19,069 nucleotides of DNA from Nitrospira sp. (GTDB lineage: Bacteria; Nitrospirota; Nitrospiria; Nitrospirales; Nitrospiraceae), in the NCBI GenBank assembly GCA_024998705.1, contig JACOEF010000322.1:1-19069 (forward strand). The letters are read 5' to 3'. The notes beneath the pieces were generated by a model. That model was not told the origin of the DNA. It saw only the letters and a program-made list of their open reading frames with translations, and searched no databases. Of this stretch, positions 7,842 through 14,485 are shown in pieces. Position 1 is the stretch's first letter. Every line of letters starts with the position of its first letter. The position numbers were made by a program, and so were the translations under genes.

Positions 7842-9152
7842 TCAGGGCGCGCCGGGAGGAACGAGCGCGGCGCAACGCTGTCCGCTGAGAATGGCCGATT
7901 CCAGATTCGCCGGCCAGCCGGTGTCCGTCCAGGCGCCGGCGACGAGGAAATTGGTGAACGGACTATTTGAGAGCGGTCGGCACTGCTGCGTGCTCGGTTT
8001 CGTGGCGAGGATGGCCGACGGGAGACGAACGATATCCGCCTCGATGAGCCGGGGAAGCGAGCCGCCGGGAAACGCGTGCGCCATGTCGCTCAACGTCAAC
8101 TGCACGAGGTCGTTTTTCGATTGCGGCAACAGGTCCGGCTCATCGACCGCCACGGCCCACAAGACCGTCGCCTGCTCGTGTCGTTCTTCATCCGGATGCC
8201 GGATCATCCAATGGAACCGGTTGCGCTCCAAGAGGACGAGTTGCGTCTGCTCGATCGGTTGGGCCAGATGCAGGCGCACGATCACCAGGGACGATTCGCT
8301 CAAGCGGCTGAGTTGCTGGAAATAGGCATAGTGCGTCACCACCCGTTCCGGCAACAACGGCGTCAGCCGGTGATGCGGTAGCGCGGAGATGTACCAGTCG
8401 GCAGTGAGCCGGGTGCGATCCGCCAATTCGACGTGGGCGACACGATCCTGGACAAACTGCAGTTGCGTGGCCGTGGTGTTCAGGTGAACCCGGACTCCCA
8501 GTCGATCGAGTTGGGTTCTGAGCGGTGTGATGAGAAAAGCACCGAGTCCGTGCGGAGGGATGAGTAACTTCGTCGCGCGGGCACCGGTCAAGAAGCAGCG
8601 TCTCAGCGTGCGCATGAAGAGTCCTGCAGAGACCTGCGGCAGCGCGGCGCCCAATAACAGGCGCGCCAGGCTGTTCCATACTCCGTGTCTGGCCTGCTCC
8701 GACTGGCCGATGCTTGCGAGCCATTCGTCGGCGACGCGCGCGTCGAGATCGTTCGGCAACGGAGGGTCCTGTTCCCATGTTCGTTCGAGGAACGAGAGCA
8801 GGTGCCACCGGTCCCGCATCGAGAGGCCCTGGAACAGGGTGGTTCCGAGGAGGGTGTTGAGCGGAGAGGGCAAAGGAAGGTGCAGGAATTGGATGCGAGC
8901 CCCGGTCGTCTGCAGAAATTCCAGCGGGGTATGCCGAAGCCGCCTGGTGTGGAGGTCTTTGCCCAGGGTCTTGAGGAGAGCCCAGGTTGCATAGTGGGCT
9001 TCAAGGAGCAGGGGCGGCGGCGCCTGGCTCAGTCGGCCTCCCACGTGGTCGGCCTGCTCGATCACGGTGACTGAATGGCCGTTAGCGGCAAGGTCTAAGG
9101 CTGCCGTCAGACCGGCGATCCCGCCGCCGAGAATGAGCACCGTCCGGCTCAT
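7842..9152 (-). CDS. hpnE: Hydroxysqualene dehydroxylase (FAD-dependent, HpnE)
   Basis: In the HpnCDE route HpnE reduces hydroxysqualene to squalene, the hopanoid precursor. The 436-residue protein starts with a Rossmann FAD-binding motif (VLILGGGIAGLTAA at 5-18), followed by VIEQADHVGGRL at 30-41, and ends with the amine-oxidase-type FAD motif AGAWTDTGWPANLESAILSG at 405-424, typical of HpnE. The ATG at 9152 overlaps the hpnD stop as ATGA, which decides the start over an in-frame GTG at 9185 lying inside hpnD. Close relatives include carotenoid desaturases, but the adjacent presqualene diphosphate synthase favours squalene. It is the last gene of its unit. Confidence 0.9.
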   Translation of the reverse strand: MSRTVLILGGGIAGLTAALDLAANGHSVTVIEQADHVGGRLSQAPPPLLLEAHYATWALLKTLGKDLHTRRLRHTPLEFLQTTGARIQFLHLPLPSPLNTLLGTTLFQGLSMRDRWHLLSFLERTWEQDPPLPNDLDARVADEWLASIGQSEQARHGVWNSLARLLLGAALPQVSAGLFMRTLRRCFLTGARATKLLIPPHGLGAFLITPLRTQLDRLGVRVHLNTTATQLQFVQDRVAHVELADRTRLTADWYISALPHHRLTPLLPERVVTHYAYFQQLSRLSESSLVIVRLHLAQPIEQTQLVLLERNRFHWMIRHPDEERHEQATVLWAVAVDEPDLLPQSKNDLVQLTLSDMAHAFPGGSLPRLIEADIVRLPSAILATKPSTQQCRPLSNSPFTNFLVAGAWTDTGWPANLESAILSGQRCAALVPPGAP

Positions 9153-10024
9153 GGAGTCGAAGAGGGAAGACGGGAACGCAACCACACGCCCGCCGCCACA
9201 GCCAGCCGGTGGCGGGGAGTCAGCGTCACCCGATCACCCAACACGCGGTACCCGGACTGCTCAATCCGCTGCAAGATCCGGCTATACACGCCGCGCATGA
9301 TTTCTGCCACCGTCAGGGCCCGGCGTTCGGCGGGCGGCAATGAATCGAGCGCCCGCGCCGCCTTGGCGTAAAATTCTTTTGCCCGGCCGACTTCAAACCG
9401 CATGAATTCGGTAAATTCAGGTTTGTACCGCCGATGCATGAGATCTTCCTCTCGGTAGGCGAACCGCGCGAGGTCCTCCTGCGGAACATACACGCGGCCA
9501 CATTCTGCATCGTTGCCCAGATCGCGGAGAATGTTGGTCAATTGAAACGCCATGCCGAGATTGACCGCATAATCCTGCGCGCGCGGAGAGGTGGTCCCGA
9601 ACACGTGGAGGCAGATCAGTCCCACCACCGACGCGACTCGATCACAGTACAGGGACAGTTGGTCGAAGGTGGCGTAGCGCGTGGTCGTCAGGTCCATCTC
9701 GACGCCCTTGATGAGCTCTTCGAAATAAGCCTGCGGAATGGATAACTCCCGCACATGTTTGGCGAGGCTGATGGTGACCGGAAATGTCGGTGTGCCGTCG
9801 AAGGCGGCGGCCAGTTCGCGCCGCCAGCGCACGAGTTCCTCCTGCGGATGACTGCCGGGGGGCGGCTCGTCCACGGCGTTGTCCACTTCCTTGCAAAAGG
9901 CGTAGACCGTGTACATCGCCTCGCGGCGGGCTTTCGGCAGAAACAGAAAGGAGTAGTAGAAATTGCTCCCGCTCTTTTTGGTGAGGGTCGTGCAGTACGT
10001 TTGGGCTTCAGCTGGTGTCATCAT
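9149..10024 (-). CDS. hpnD: Presqualene diphosphate synthase HpnD
   Basis: Joins two farnesyl diphosphates into presqualene diphosphate, the first step of the HpnCDE squalene route. The 291-residue protein belongs to the squalene/phytoene synthase family. KKSGSNFYYSFLFLPKARRE (16-35) and YAFCKEVDNAVDE (41-53) are typical of HpnD rather than HpnC. The first Asp motif is D48/D52 and the second is NILRDLGND at 164-172 (D168, D172), both of which bind the diphosphates through magnesium. The ATG at 10024 is taken as the start; an ATG one codon later is equally possible, and a TTG at 10060 would overlap btuF. It starts seven bases after the upstream stop and overlaps hpnE by four bases. HpnC is not in this window. 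Confidence 0.92.
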   Translation of the reverse strand: MMTPAEAQTYCTTLTKKSGSNFYYSFLFLPKARREAMYTVYAFCKEVDNAVDEPPPGSHPQEELVRWRRELAAAFDGTPTFPVTISLAKHVRELSIPQAYFEELIKGVEMDLTTTRYATFDQLSLYCDRVASVVGLICLHVFGTTSPRAQDYAVNLGMAFQLTNILRDLGNDAECGRVYVPQEDLARFAYREEDLMHRRYKPEFTEFMRFEVGRAKEFYAKAARALDSLPPAERRALTVAEIMRGVYSRILQRIEQSGYRVLGDRVTLTPRHRLAVAAGVWLRSRLPSSTP

Positions 10025-10031
10025 CGTGTCA

Positions 10032-10964
10032 TCAGTGTGAGCGTGTTGTCTGGACCGCAAGTCGCTCGACGGACGCGGGGAGGCGGTGCTCAGAACAGGC
10101 TGGGTGCAAGATGGTGGCTAATTGCTCCACGCCGTCGATCAGGCGTGGACCCGGGCGGCTAAAGTACGAGAGCGCATCAACCAGATAGACCGCTCCCTTC
10201 TGAACGGCGGGGAGGGCGTTCCATTGGGGATGGTCTGTCACCAGCGCAAGTTCGGCTTTCGTGCGCGGGATGGTAAATCCGCAGGGCATGAGGACAAGTA
10301 TGTCCGGAGCAGCCGCCACGAGTGTGTCCCAGTCCAATTTCCTGGAGGTTGTCCCGGCCTGCGCCAGCACGTCGAGGCCTCCCGCTGCGGCCCCCATGTC
10401 GGGAACCCAGTGGCCTGCGGTGTAAAGCGGGGAGAGCCATTCGAGGCAGGCGACTCTGGGGGGCGTTGCGTGGGTGCGTACGTTGGCCCGCACGATGTCG
10501 AGCCTGCGGCGGAGCGCCGCCGCCAACTGTGCTCCGGCTTCTTCCCGTCCGATGGCCGCCCCGATCCTTTCAATGTCCCGCAGGACGTCATCGAGCCGGC
10601 TTGGACTGAGGGTGAGCATGCGGGGCGACGGCGAGAGCGTGTGAACGACGCGTTCCAACTGAGACGGAGTGATGGCGCAGACATCACACAGAGCCTGGGC
10701 GATCAGCAAGTCCGGCCTTGCGGCCAAGAGCCGGGGCTCATCCAATTCATAGAGGCCTCCGTCGGCGGCGACCAACGCGCCTACCTGCCGGTCGATCTCG
10801 GCGCTGGAGAGGTGATGGCCCTCGATGCGCGGGCGTACCATCACCGGAACCTGGTCGAGGTTCGGCGGAAAGTCACATTCGTGGCTGATACCGATCAGAT
10901 TGTCTTGGCACCCCAAGGCCGCGACGACTTCCGTGGCACCCGGCACCAGCGAGCAAATTCTCAT
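10032..10964 (-). CDS. BtuF-like cobalamin/iron-type substrate-binding protein without signal peptide
   Basis: A 310-residue member of the class III (helical-backbone) periplasmic binding protein family, closest in style to cobalamin-binding BtuF: RICSLVPGATEVVAALG at 2-18, GISHECDFP at 25-33, ALCDVCAITPSQ at 91-102, VACLEWLSPLYTAGHWVPDM at 171-190. The protein begins directly with the first beta-strand and has no signal peptide or lipobox, so it is predicted to be cytoplasmic unless the start is wrong; no upstream in-frame extension is available because its ATG overlaps the HAD stop as ATGA. No ABC permease or ATPase is nearby. Cysteines 29, 93 and 96 sit at the predicted cleft. Corrinoid binding is a family-level guess; it could bind another ligand. 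Confidence 0.82.
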   Translation of the reverse strand: MRICSLVPGATEVVAALGCQDNLIGISHECDFPPNLDQVPVMVRPRIEGHHLSSAEIDRQVGALVAADGGLYELDEPRLLAARPDLLIAQALCDVCAITPSQLERVVHTLSPSPRMLTLSPSRLDDVLRDIERIGAAIGREEAGAQLAAALRRRLDIVRANVRTHATPPRVACLEWLSPLYTAGHWVPDMGAAAGGLDVLAQAGTTSRKLDWDTLVAAAPDILVLMPCGFTIPRTKAELALVTDHPQWNALPAVQKGAVYLVDALSYFSRPGPRLIDGVEQLATILHPACSEHRLPASVERLAVQTTRSH

Positions 10965-11668
10965 GAGCGGCCTTGCGCTGTTCCCCAGAGGCGTGCCTGC
11001 AGGTCCGGAAGCCTGGTGTCCGCAAGCGAATGGGTAATGGCGTCGGCTTCCCCGAGATCCTGCGCCGTGTGAGTATTGGCGACAGCCAGCACTTTCATGC
11101 CGGCGGCGCGCGCGGCTCTGATGCCGGGTAACGAATCCTCAATGACCAGGCAGTCGTTCGGGGACAGTGCGGGTTGGTTCGGTTGTGAGTTCAACCCGGC
11201 CATCGCATGGAGGAACGGCTCGGGTGCCGGCTTGCCACGGGTCACATCTTCGGCGCTGGTAATGTAGCGAAACGCCTTACGAAGTCCGGCCTCTTCCAGG
11301 ATCAGTTCGATTTCATGCCGCAGGGCGCCGGAGGCGATGGCGAGCGGATATCGCGCGGCGGCCTCCTGGACCAACTCCCGCACGCCGGGGAAGATGGCCA
11401 GATGTTGTTTGACGGCGGCCAGGTAGGCGTGCGCCTTGTGTTCCATCAATTCGCTCAGTCGTGCGGGAGAGGTGGGCCGTTGATGCGACTGCAGGGCAGC
11501 CAGGAAGCAGCCGCGATCGTCGAACCCGAGATAGTCGGTATAGTACTCCGCTTCGGTGAGCGTGATCTCAATGCCGGCCAGGACTTGTTGCAGGGCGGCA
11601 AAGTGCAGGGGTTCGGTGTCGGCGATGACTCCGTCAAAATCAAAAATGATGGCGCGTAGTTCGCTCAT
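10961..11668 (-). CDS. HAD-superfamily hydrolase, beta-phosphoglucomutase-like subfamily
   Basis: A 235-residue HAD subfamily IA protein, most likely a phosphatase or phosphoglucomutase acting on a small phosphorylated metabolite. Motif I is FDFDGVIADTEP at 9-20 (nucleophile D10, acid/base D12), motif II IASGA at 111-115 (S113), motif III RGKPAPEPF at 144-152 (K146), and motif IV VIEDSLPGIRAA at 175-186 (E177, D178). A helical cap lies between residues 18 and 95. The ATG at 11668 is chosen because the conserved strand into DFDG starts there; the frame to 11812 would run back through the promoter. No strong ribosome binding site is visible. It is the first gene of the HAD-btuF-hpnD-hpnE unit; its substrate cannot be read from sequence. 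Confidence 0.88.
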   Translation of the reverse strand: MSELRAIIFDFDGVIADTEPLHFAALQQVLAGIEITLTEAEYYTDYLGFDDRGCFLAALQSHQRPTSPARLSELMEHKAHAYLAAVKQHLAIFPGVRELVQEAAARYPLAIASGALRHEIELILEEAGLRKAFRYITSAEDVTRGKPAPEPFLHAMAGLNSQPNQPALSPNDCLVIEDSLPGIRAARAAGMKVLAVANTHTAQDLGEADAITHSLADTRLPDLQARLWGTAQGRS

Positions 11669-11735
11669 GGTCGTTGTTCGGGTACCCCCCTGCGTAGTTC
11701 CTCGGATGTCGGGCTGTTGATTGTGTGGGCGCGGC

Positions 11736-11744
11736 ATTATAACA
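11736..11744 (-). promoter_or_regulatory. Extended -10 promoter of the HAD-btuF-hpnD-hpnE unit
   Basis: TGTTATAAT is read on the minus strand: a perfect TATAAT (11741-11736) preceded by the TGn element, which can replace a -35 box. No good -35 lies 16-18 bases upstream; that place is taken by the T-run of the neighbouring terminator. Transcription would begin near 11729, about 60 bases before the HAD start codon. Confidence 0.55.
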
Positions 11745-11757
11745 AGCGCATGTCGAC

Positions 11758-11799
11758 AAAAAAAGACGACGGCCCGTTCCGGGGAGGAACGGGCCGTCG
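11758..11799 (-). terminator. Intrinsic terminator after the SH3-like gene
   Basis: Positions 11767-11780 (CGACGGCCCGTTCC) and 11786-11799 form a perfect 14-base-pair stem with a five-base loop. On the minus strand the stem is followed within two bases by seven T residues (11764-11758). This is a textbook Rho-independent terminator for the minus-strand gene ending at 11827. There is no T-run on the plus side, so it should work in one direction only. Confidence 0.9.
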
Positions 11800-11826
11800 G
11801 ACGAGACCGCATCTGGGGCGATGCGT

Positions 11827-12582
11827 TCAGCGTTTCAGTCGGAGGCTGCGTTCGGGGATCCAGCCTTTTCGGCCGTTCTGAGTTCGCACGGAGTAGACCC
11901 AGCCGCGCTTTTGGTAATCGCCGTCCAGGATCGTGAGCGTGGCGCCGGCCAACACCGTCGTGCTGGTCTTGGTTCCTACGGCATCAACGAAAAGCGGGAT
12001 GGGAGACTTGGCCCTGGTCGGATCGGCGATGACTGTCACCCGTTGGCCCTCCGCATAGAGCGGCCCTGCGACGTAGACGGTCGGTGCCGCAGGCTTGGCG
12101 GCCGGCGTCGTAGGCCTGAGGGCCGGTGCGGGGGGTGCCGGTGTTGAGGTCGTAGGCTGGGCATCCACTGGCGCCGACGGCGGGGCGGGTATCTCAGCCG
12201 GAGCCGGTGGAGTGCGGTCGGCCACCACGGGTGGCGCCACGGTGGGTGCAGCTTTCGGAGTCTGTGCTGTGGCCGGCGGCATTTTGGGGGCGGGTGGCGC
12301 GGTTTCCTCGTCACCACCCAGATAGGGTTCCACCAGTTGCATCGCCGCGTCGGGATCCATGGCCACATAGCCGATCCCTCCCAACAGGAGGAGCAGCAGG
12401 ATCCACAGGAGTGGTTTCTTGCCGGATCGCTTGGGGGCGTTCATTGGGGGCGAGGGGGGCGACATCGATTCGTCGGGGTCTTCCTCGGTAAATTCCAGGT
12501 CCGGCTCTGGTTGAGTTGCGAAGAGGAGGTGCCAGTTCCCCCACTCGCTGCGTATGGCAGGAATGCCCATCGTTGAAACCAT
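11827..12582 (-). CDS. Membrane-anchored Pro/Ala-rich protein with C-terminal SH3-like domain
   Basis: A 251-residue protein of four parts: an acidic N-terminal segment (1-55) ending in a basic KRSGKK, one transmembrane helix at about 58-75 (LLWILLLLLLGGIGYVAM), a long Pro/Ala/Thr-rich stretch at about 92-170, and a C-terminal domain at about 178-250 resembling bacterial SH3 (LAGATLTILDGDYQKRGWVY at 211-230, then GRKGWIPERSL). The basic flank before the helix suggests the N-terminus is cytoplasmic and the SH3-like domain periplasmic. Such domains often bind peptidoglycan or its peptides; the ligand here is unknown. GAGGAGG lies seven bases before the ATG at 12582, a very strong ribosome binding site. 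It is a single-gene unit with its own promoter and terminator. Confidence 0.85.
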   Translation of the reverse strand: MVSTMGIPAIRSEWGNWHLLFATQPEPDLEFTEEDPDESMSPPSPPMNAPKRSGKKPLLWILLLLLLGGIGYVAMDPDAAMQLVEPYLGGDEETAPPAPKMPPATAQTPKAAPTVAPPVVADRTPPAPAEIPAPPSAPVDAQPTTSTPAPPAPALRPTTPAAKPAAPTVYVAGPLYAEGQRVTVIADPTRAKSPIPLFVDAVGTKTSTTVLAGATLTILDGDYQKRGWVYSVRTQNGRKGWIPERSLRLKR

Positions 12583-12632
12583 CGGAGGACCTCCTCATTC
12601 GAAACAAGAGCGCGGGGCTGTCTCTTCGTAGG

Positions 12633-12661
12633 TACTTATCACCGGCCACCCAGCCTGTCAA
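12633..12661 (-). promoter_or_regulatory. Putative promoter of the SH3-like gene
   Basis: A perfect -35, TTGACA, is at 12661-12656 on the minus strand. At 17 bases spacing the -10 would be TAAGTA (12638-12633), a poor match; GATAAG (12640-12635) matches four of six positions but at only 15 bases. The -35 is clear and the exact -10 is not. Confidence 0.42.
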
Positions 12662-12772
12662 TTTTGTTAAAGAAAACGACAGATTGTCCACAGGGCTCCC
12701 ATTGTGTGCGAGGGCTTGCAAGTTCGAACATCCTCGTTGCAGAATCGCGCACCACCCGGAGCGCCGAGGCCG

Positions 12773-13186
12773 ATGAAGTCGCATCGAGAAGAACTCTGGT
12801 TCGAGACGAAAACCAGGCGCGCATATCTGAATATCACGGCGCAGGTCGAGGCGGTGGTGCGAAAAAGCGGTGTGCGGGAGGGGATGGTGTTGGTGAACGC
12901 CATGCACATCACGGCCAGCGTCTATATCAACGACGATGAGGCAGGGTTGCTTCACGATTACGACAGTTTTCTCGAACGGCTCGCACCGCACGAGGGGACC
13001 TATCGTCACAATGACACCGGTGAAGACAACGGGGATGCGCATCTCAAGCGCCAGCTCATGGGGCGGGAGGTGGTCGTCGCCATTACGGATGGGAAATTGG
13101 ACTTCGGGCCATGGGAACAAATATTTTACGGAGAGTTTGATGGGCGGCGGCGGAAGCGTGTGCTGGTGAAGGTCATCGGGGAGTGA
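12773..13186 (+). CDS. yjbQ: YjbQ family protein (UPF0047, reported thiamin phosphate synthase activity)
   Basis: A 137-residue cytoplasmic protein of the very widespread YjbQ family. Family landmarks are RRAYLNIT at 15-22, [19 protein letters not shown] at 41-59 with H45, [20 protein letters not shown] at 77-96, and [18 protein letters not shown] at 107-124. Family members can show a weak thiamin phosphate synthase activity and are sometimes named secondary thiamine-phosphate synthase; the true physiological role remains uncertain. The start at 12773 gives the normal family length and has GAGG shortly upstream; the frame could extend to a GTG at 12704 but that part is not family-like. It is divergent from the SH3-like gene, with no other thiamin gene nearby. 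Confidence 0.9.
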   Translation: MKSHREELWFETKTRRAYLNITAQVEAVVRKSGVREGMVLVNAMHITASVYINDDEAGLLHDYDSFLERLAPHEGTYRHNDTGEDNGDAHLKRQLMGREVVVAITDGKLDFGPWEQIFYGEFDGRRRKRVLVKVIGE

Positions 13187-13201
13187 TCCGTTGAATAGGA
13201 T

Positions 13202-13231
13202 CCGGTGAGGCTGCGCCGACGAGCCTGCCGG
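13202..13231 (+). other. Hairpin downstream of yjbQ
   Basis: CCGG-TG-AGGCT (13202-13212) can pair with AGCCT-G-CCGG (13222-13231) around a nine-base loop, making a nine-pair stem with a small asymmetric bulge. It starts 15 bases after the yjbQ stop but no T-run follows, so it may protect the 3' end or assist Rho rather than be an intrinsic terminator. Confidence 0.35.
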
Positions 13232-13259
13232 TGAGCTCGACGTAGAACCGCATTCGCGC

Positions 13260-13285
13260 TTGCCACGTTCTGGAAAGTTTGGCAA
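13260..13285 (+). repeat. Short inverted repeat upstream of the 337-residue gene
   Basis: TTGCCA (13260-13265) and TGGCAA (13280-13285) are perfect inverted half-sites separated by 14 bases, about 65 bases before the next start codon. The spacing of two helical turns is compatible with an operator, but six-base arms can arise by chance. Apart from this and the hairpin at 13202-13231, the 162-base gap shows nothing clear. Confidence 0.25.
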
Positions 13286-13348
13286 CATGGACAACAGGAT
13301 GCAGAAAAACCATTCAGCAGGATATCGTATCGACATGGGAGGTCAGCC

Positions 13349-14362
13349 ATGTTGAGTTGGTCACGACCGGATCCACTGACGAGGGATTTGATCCACTTGA
13401 TCAACGCCCGTCGCCATGACCATGGGGACACGGATGCCGCGATCGATACGCTGCAAGCCTTCATCGAGCAGGGACGTGAACAGGATTTATTGACCGTGTT
13501 GGCGGCGCTCGACGAGGAGATGGCGGAGTGGATGTTTGATTTGGTGGCCGAGGCTTCCTGCGCCGTCATCATGGACGGGCCGGATGACGATAAGGGTGCC
13601 TATGCCCTGATGGCCGCATTGGAACTCCCGCTCCAAGCCAACTTGGGGCAGCCGCTTGGGTTGAAGATCGATCCCGTGGCGACCGCGGATCTGCTGCATC
13701 GACATTTGCAAATTCCTGCCGGCGTGGTGGTACGGGTGGAGCCCCGACTCCTGACCGATGCGACCCTCGAAGGGTTGACGTTGCAGGCGTTGAATGAACA
13801 TCTGGTGAGTATCGCGGATTCTCAACGCACTCAGGCGATCGCCTCCCGTCTGTATCCCCCTGTCGAGAACACGGCGTTTCTGTTCTTCCAACTGATCGGC
13901 ATGCCCGACCCAGGGCTGCCCGATTCCTTGGAGGAGCCGGAACGCCGGGCGCTGCTTGAAGGCCTGGTGGCTCAATGCGCCGAGTTGGCTCTGGCCCCGG
14001 ACACGCTGGAGGTGCCCGTCTACGCGTCCTATGCGTTGTTCGATGCGCAGAACGCCGTGCGATTGCACCGGCTGGCCGATGAACCCGCTGCGGTCTGGCG
14101 GGATCTTGATCCGATGGTGCGGGTACGGACCATCGCACACCTCCATACTCAATGCGGCAACGGGGTGTACATGCCCGTCTGGACCGACCTCTTCGATCCG
14201 GAGTTGCCGGAGGATCATGGTCCCGTGTGGACGTCGCCGGACGTGTGGGTGTTCACGGCCGACCTGCCGATCGAATGGCCGGGGGAAATGCTGACCAATC
14301 GACTTTTGGCCGAAGGGTGCACTCGGTTCGAAAACCACATCGTCGAAGCGCCCGAGAACTGA
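13349..14362 (+). CDS. Hypothetical cytoplasmic protein, 337 residues
   Basis: I do not recognise this family. The protein is acidic, has no signal peptide or membrane segment, and no catalytic motif stands out. The N-terminal third (1-70) is helical with a TPR-like feel (DTDAAIDTLQAFIEQGREQDLLTVLAALDE region, residues 27-56) but without a clear repeat. The middle contains ALMAALELPLQANLG at 86-100. The C-terminal third is rich in Trp and Pro (residues about 270-337, including MPVWTDLFDPELP) and looks like a separate domain. GGGAGG lies six bases ahead of the ATG at 13349. Coding character is supported by length, a proper ribosome binding site and amino-acid composition typical of the neighbours. 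It sits between yjbQ and the Cys-rich gene on the same strand. Confidence 0.8.
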   Translation: MLSWSRPDPLTRDLIHLINARRHDHGDTDAAIDTLQAFIEQGREQDLLTVLAALDEEMAEWMFDLVAEASCAVIMDGPDDDKGAYALMAALELPLQANLGQPLGLKIDPVATADLLHRHLQIPAGVVVRVEPRLLTDATLEGLTLQALNEHLVSIADSQRTQAIASRLYPPVENTAFLFFQLIGMPDPGLPDSLEEPERRALLEGLVAQCAELALAPDTLEVPVYASYALFDAQNAVRLHRLADEPAAVWRDLDPMVRVRTIAHLHTQCGNGVYMPVWTDLFDPELPEDHGPVWTSPDVWVFTADLPIEWPGEMLTNRLLAEGCTRFENHIVEAPEN

Positions 14363-14476
14363 TCGGCGGTTTTCAGATCGGCGTCGATTCGTGTCGCGGT
14401 GCTGCAGTCTTGAACGGGCAATGGGAAACGGCTGCCCGGATCCTGCTGATCACCGGCAATCGATATCCCATCCCCT

Positions 14477-14481
14477 AGGAG
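14477..14481 (+). promoter_or_regulatory. Ribosome binding site supporting a TTG start
   Basis: AGGAG stands four bases before the TTG at 14486. No ATG in the same frame has a comparable site before the membrane segment, so this site decides the start of the Cys-rich protein. Confidence 0.5.
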
Positions 14482-14485
14482 TTCC

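Noticed and set aside
10122..11072. A 316-codon plus-strand frame opposite the BtuF-like gene.
   Set aside because: It is a shadow of a conserved family member; composition and the absence of motifs argue against a real protein.
12583..12596. A near-palindrome GGAGGACCTCC around the ribosome binding site of the SH3-like gene, as a regulatory hairpin.
   Set aside because: The arms are separated by one base, so they cannot fold into a hairpin; it is explained by a strong ribosome binding site next to pyrimidines.
12311..13336. A 341-codon minus-strand frame spanning the SH3-like promoter and yjbQ.
   Set aside because: It overlaps the SH3-like gene on the same strand and yjbQ on the other, crosses a promoter region, and its translation shows no known motif.
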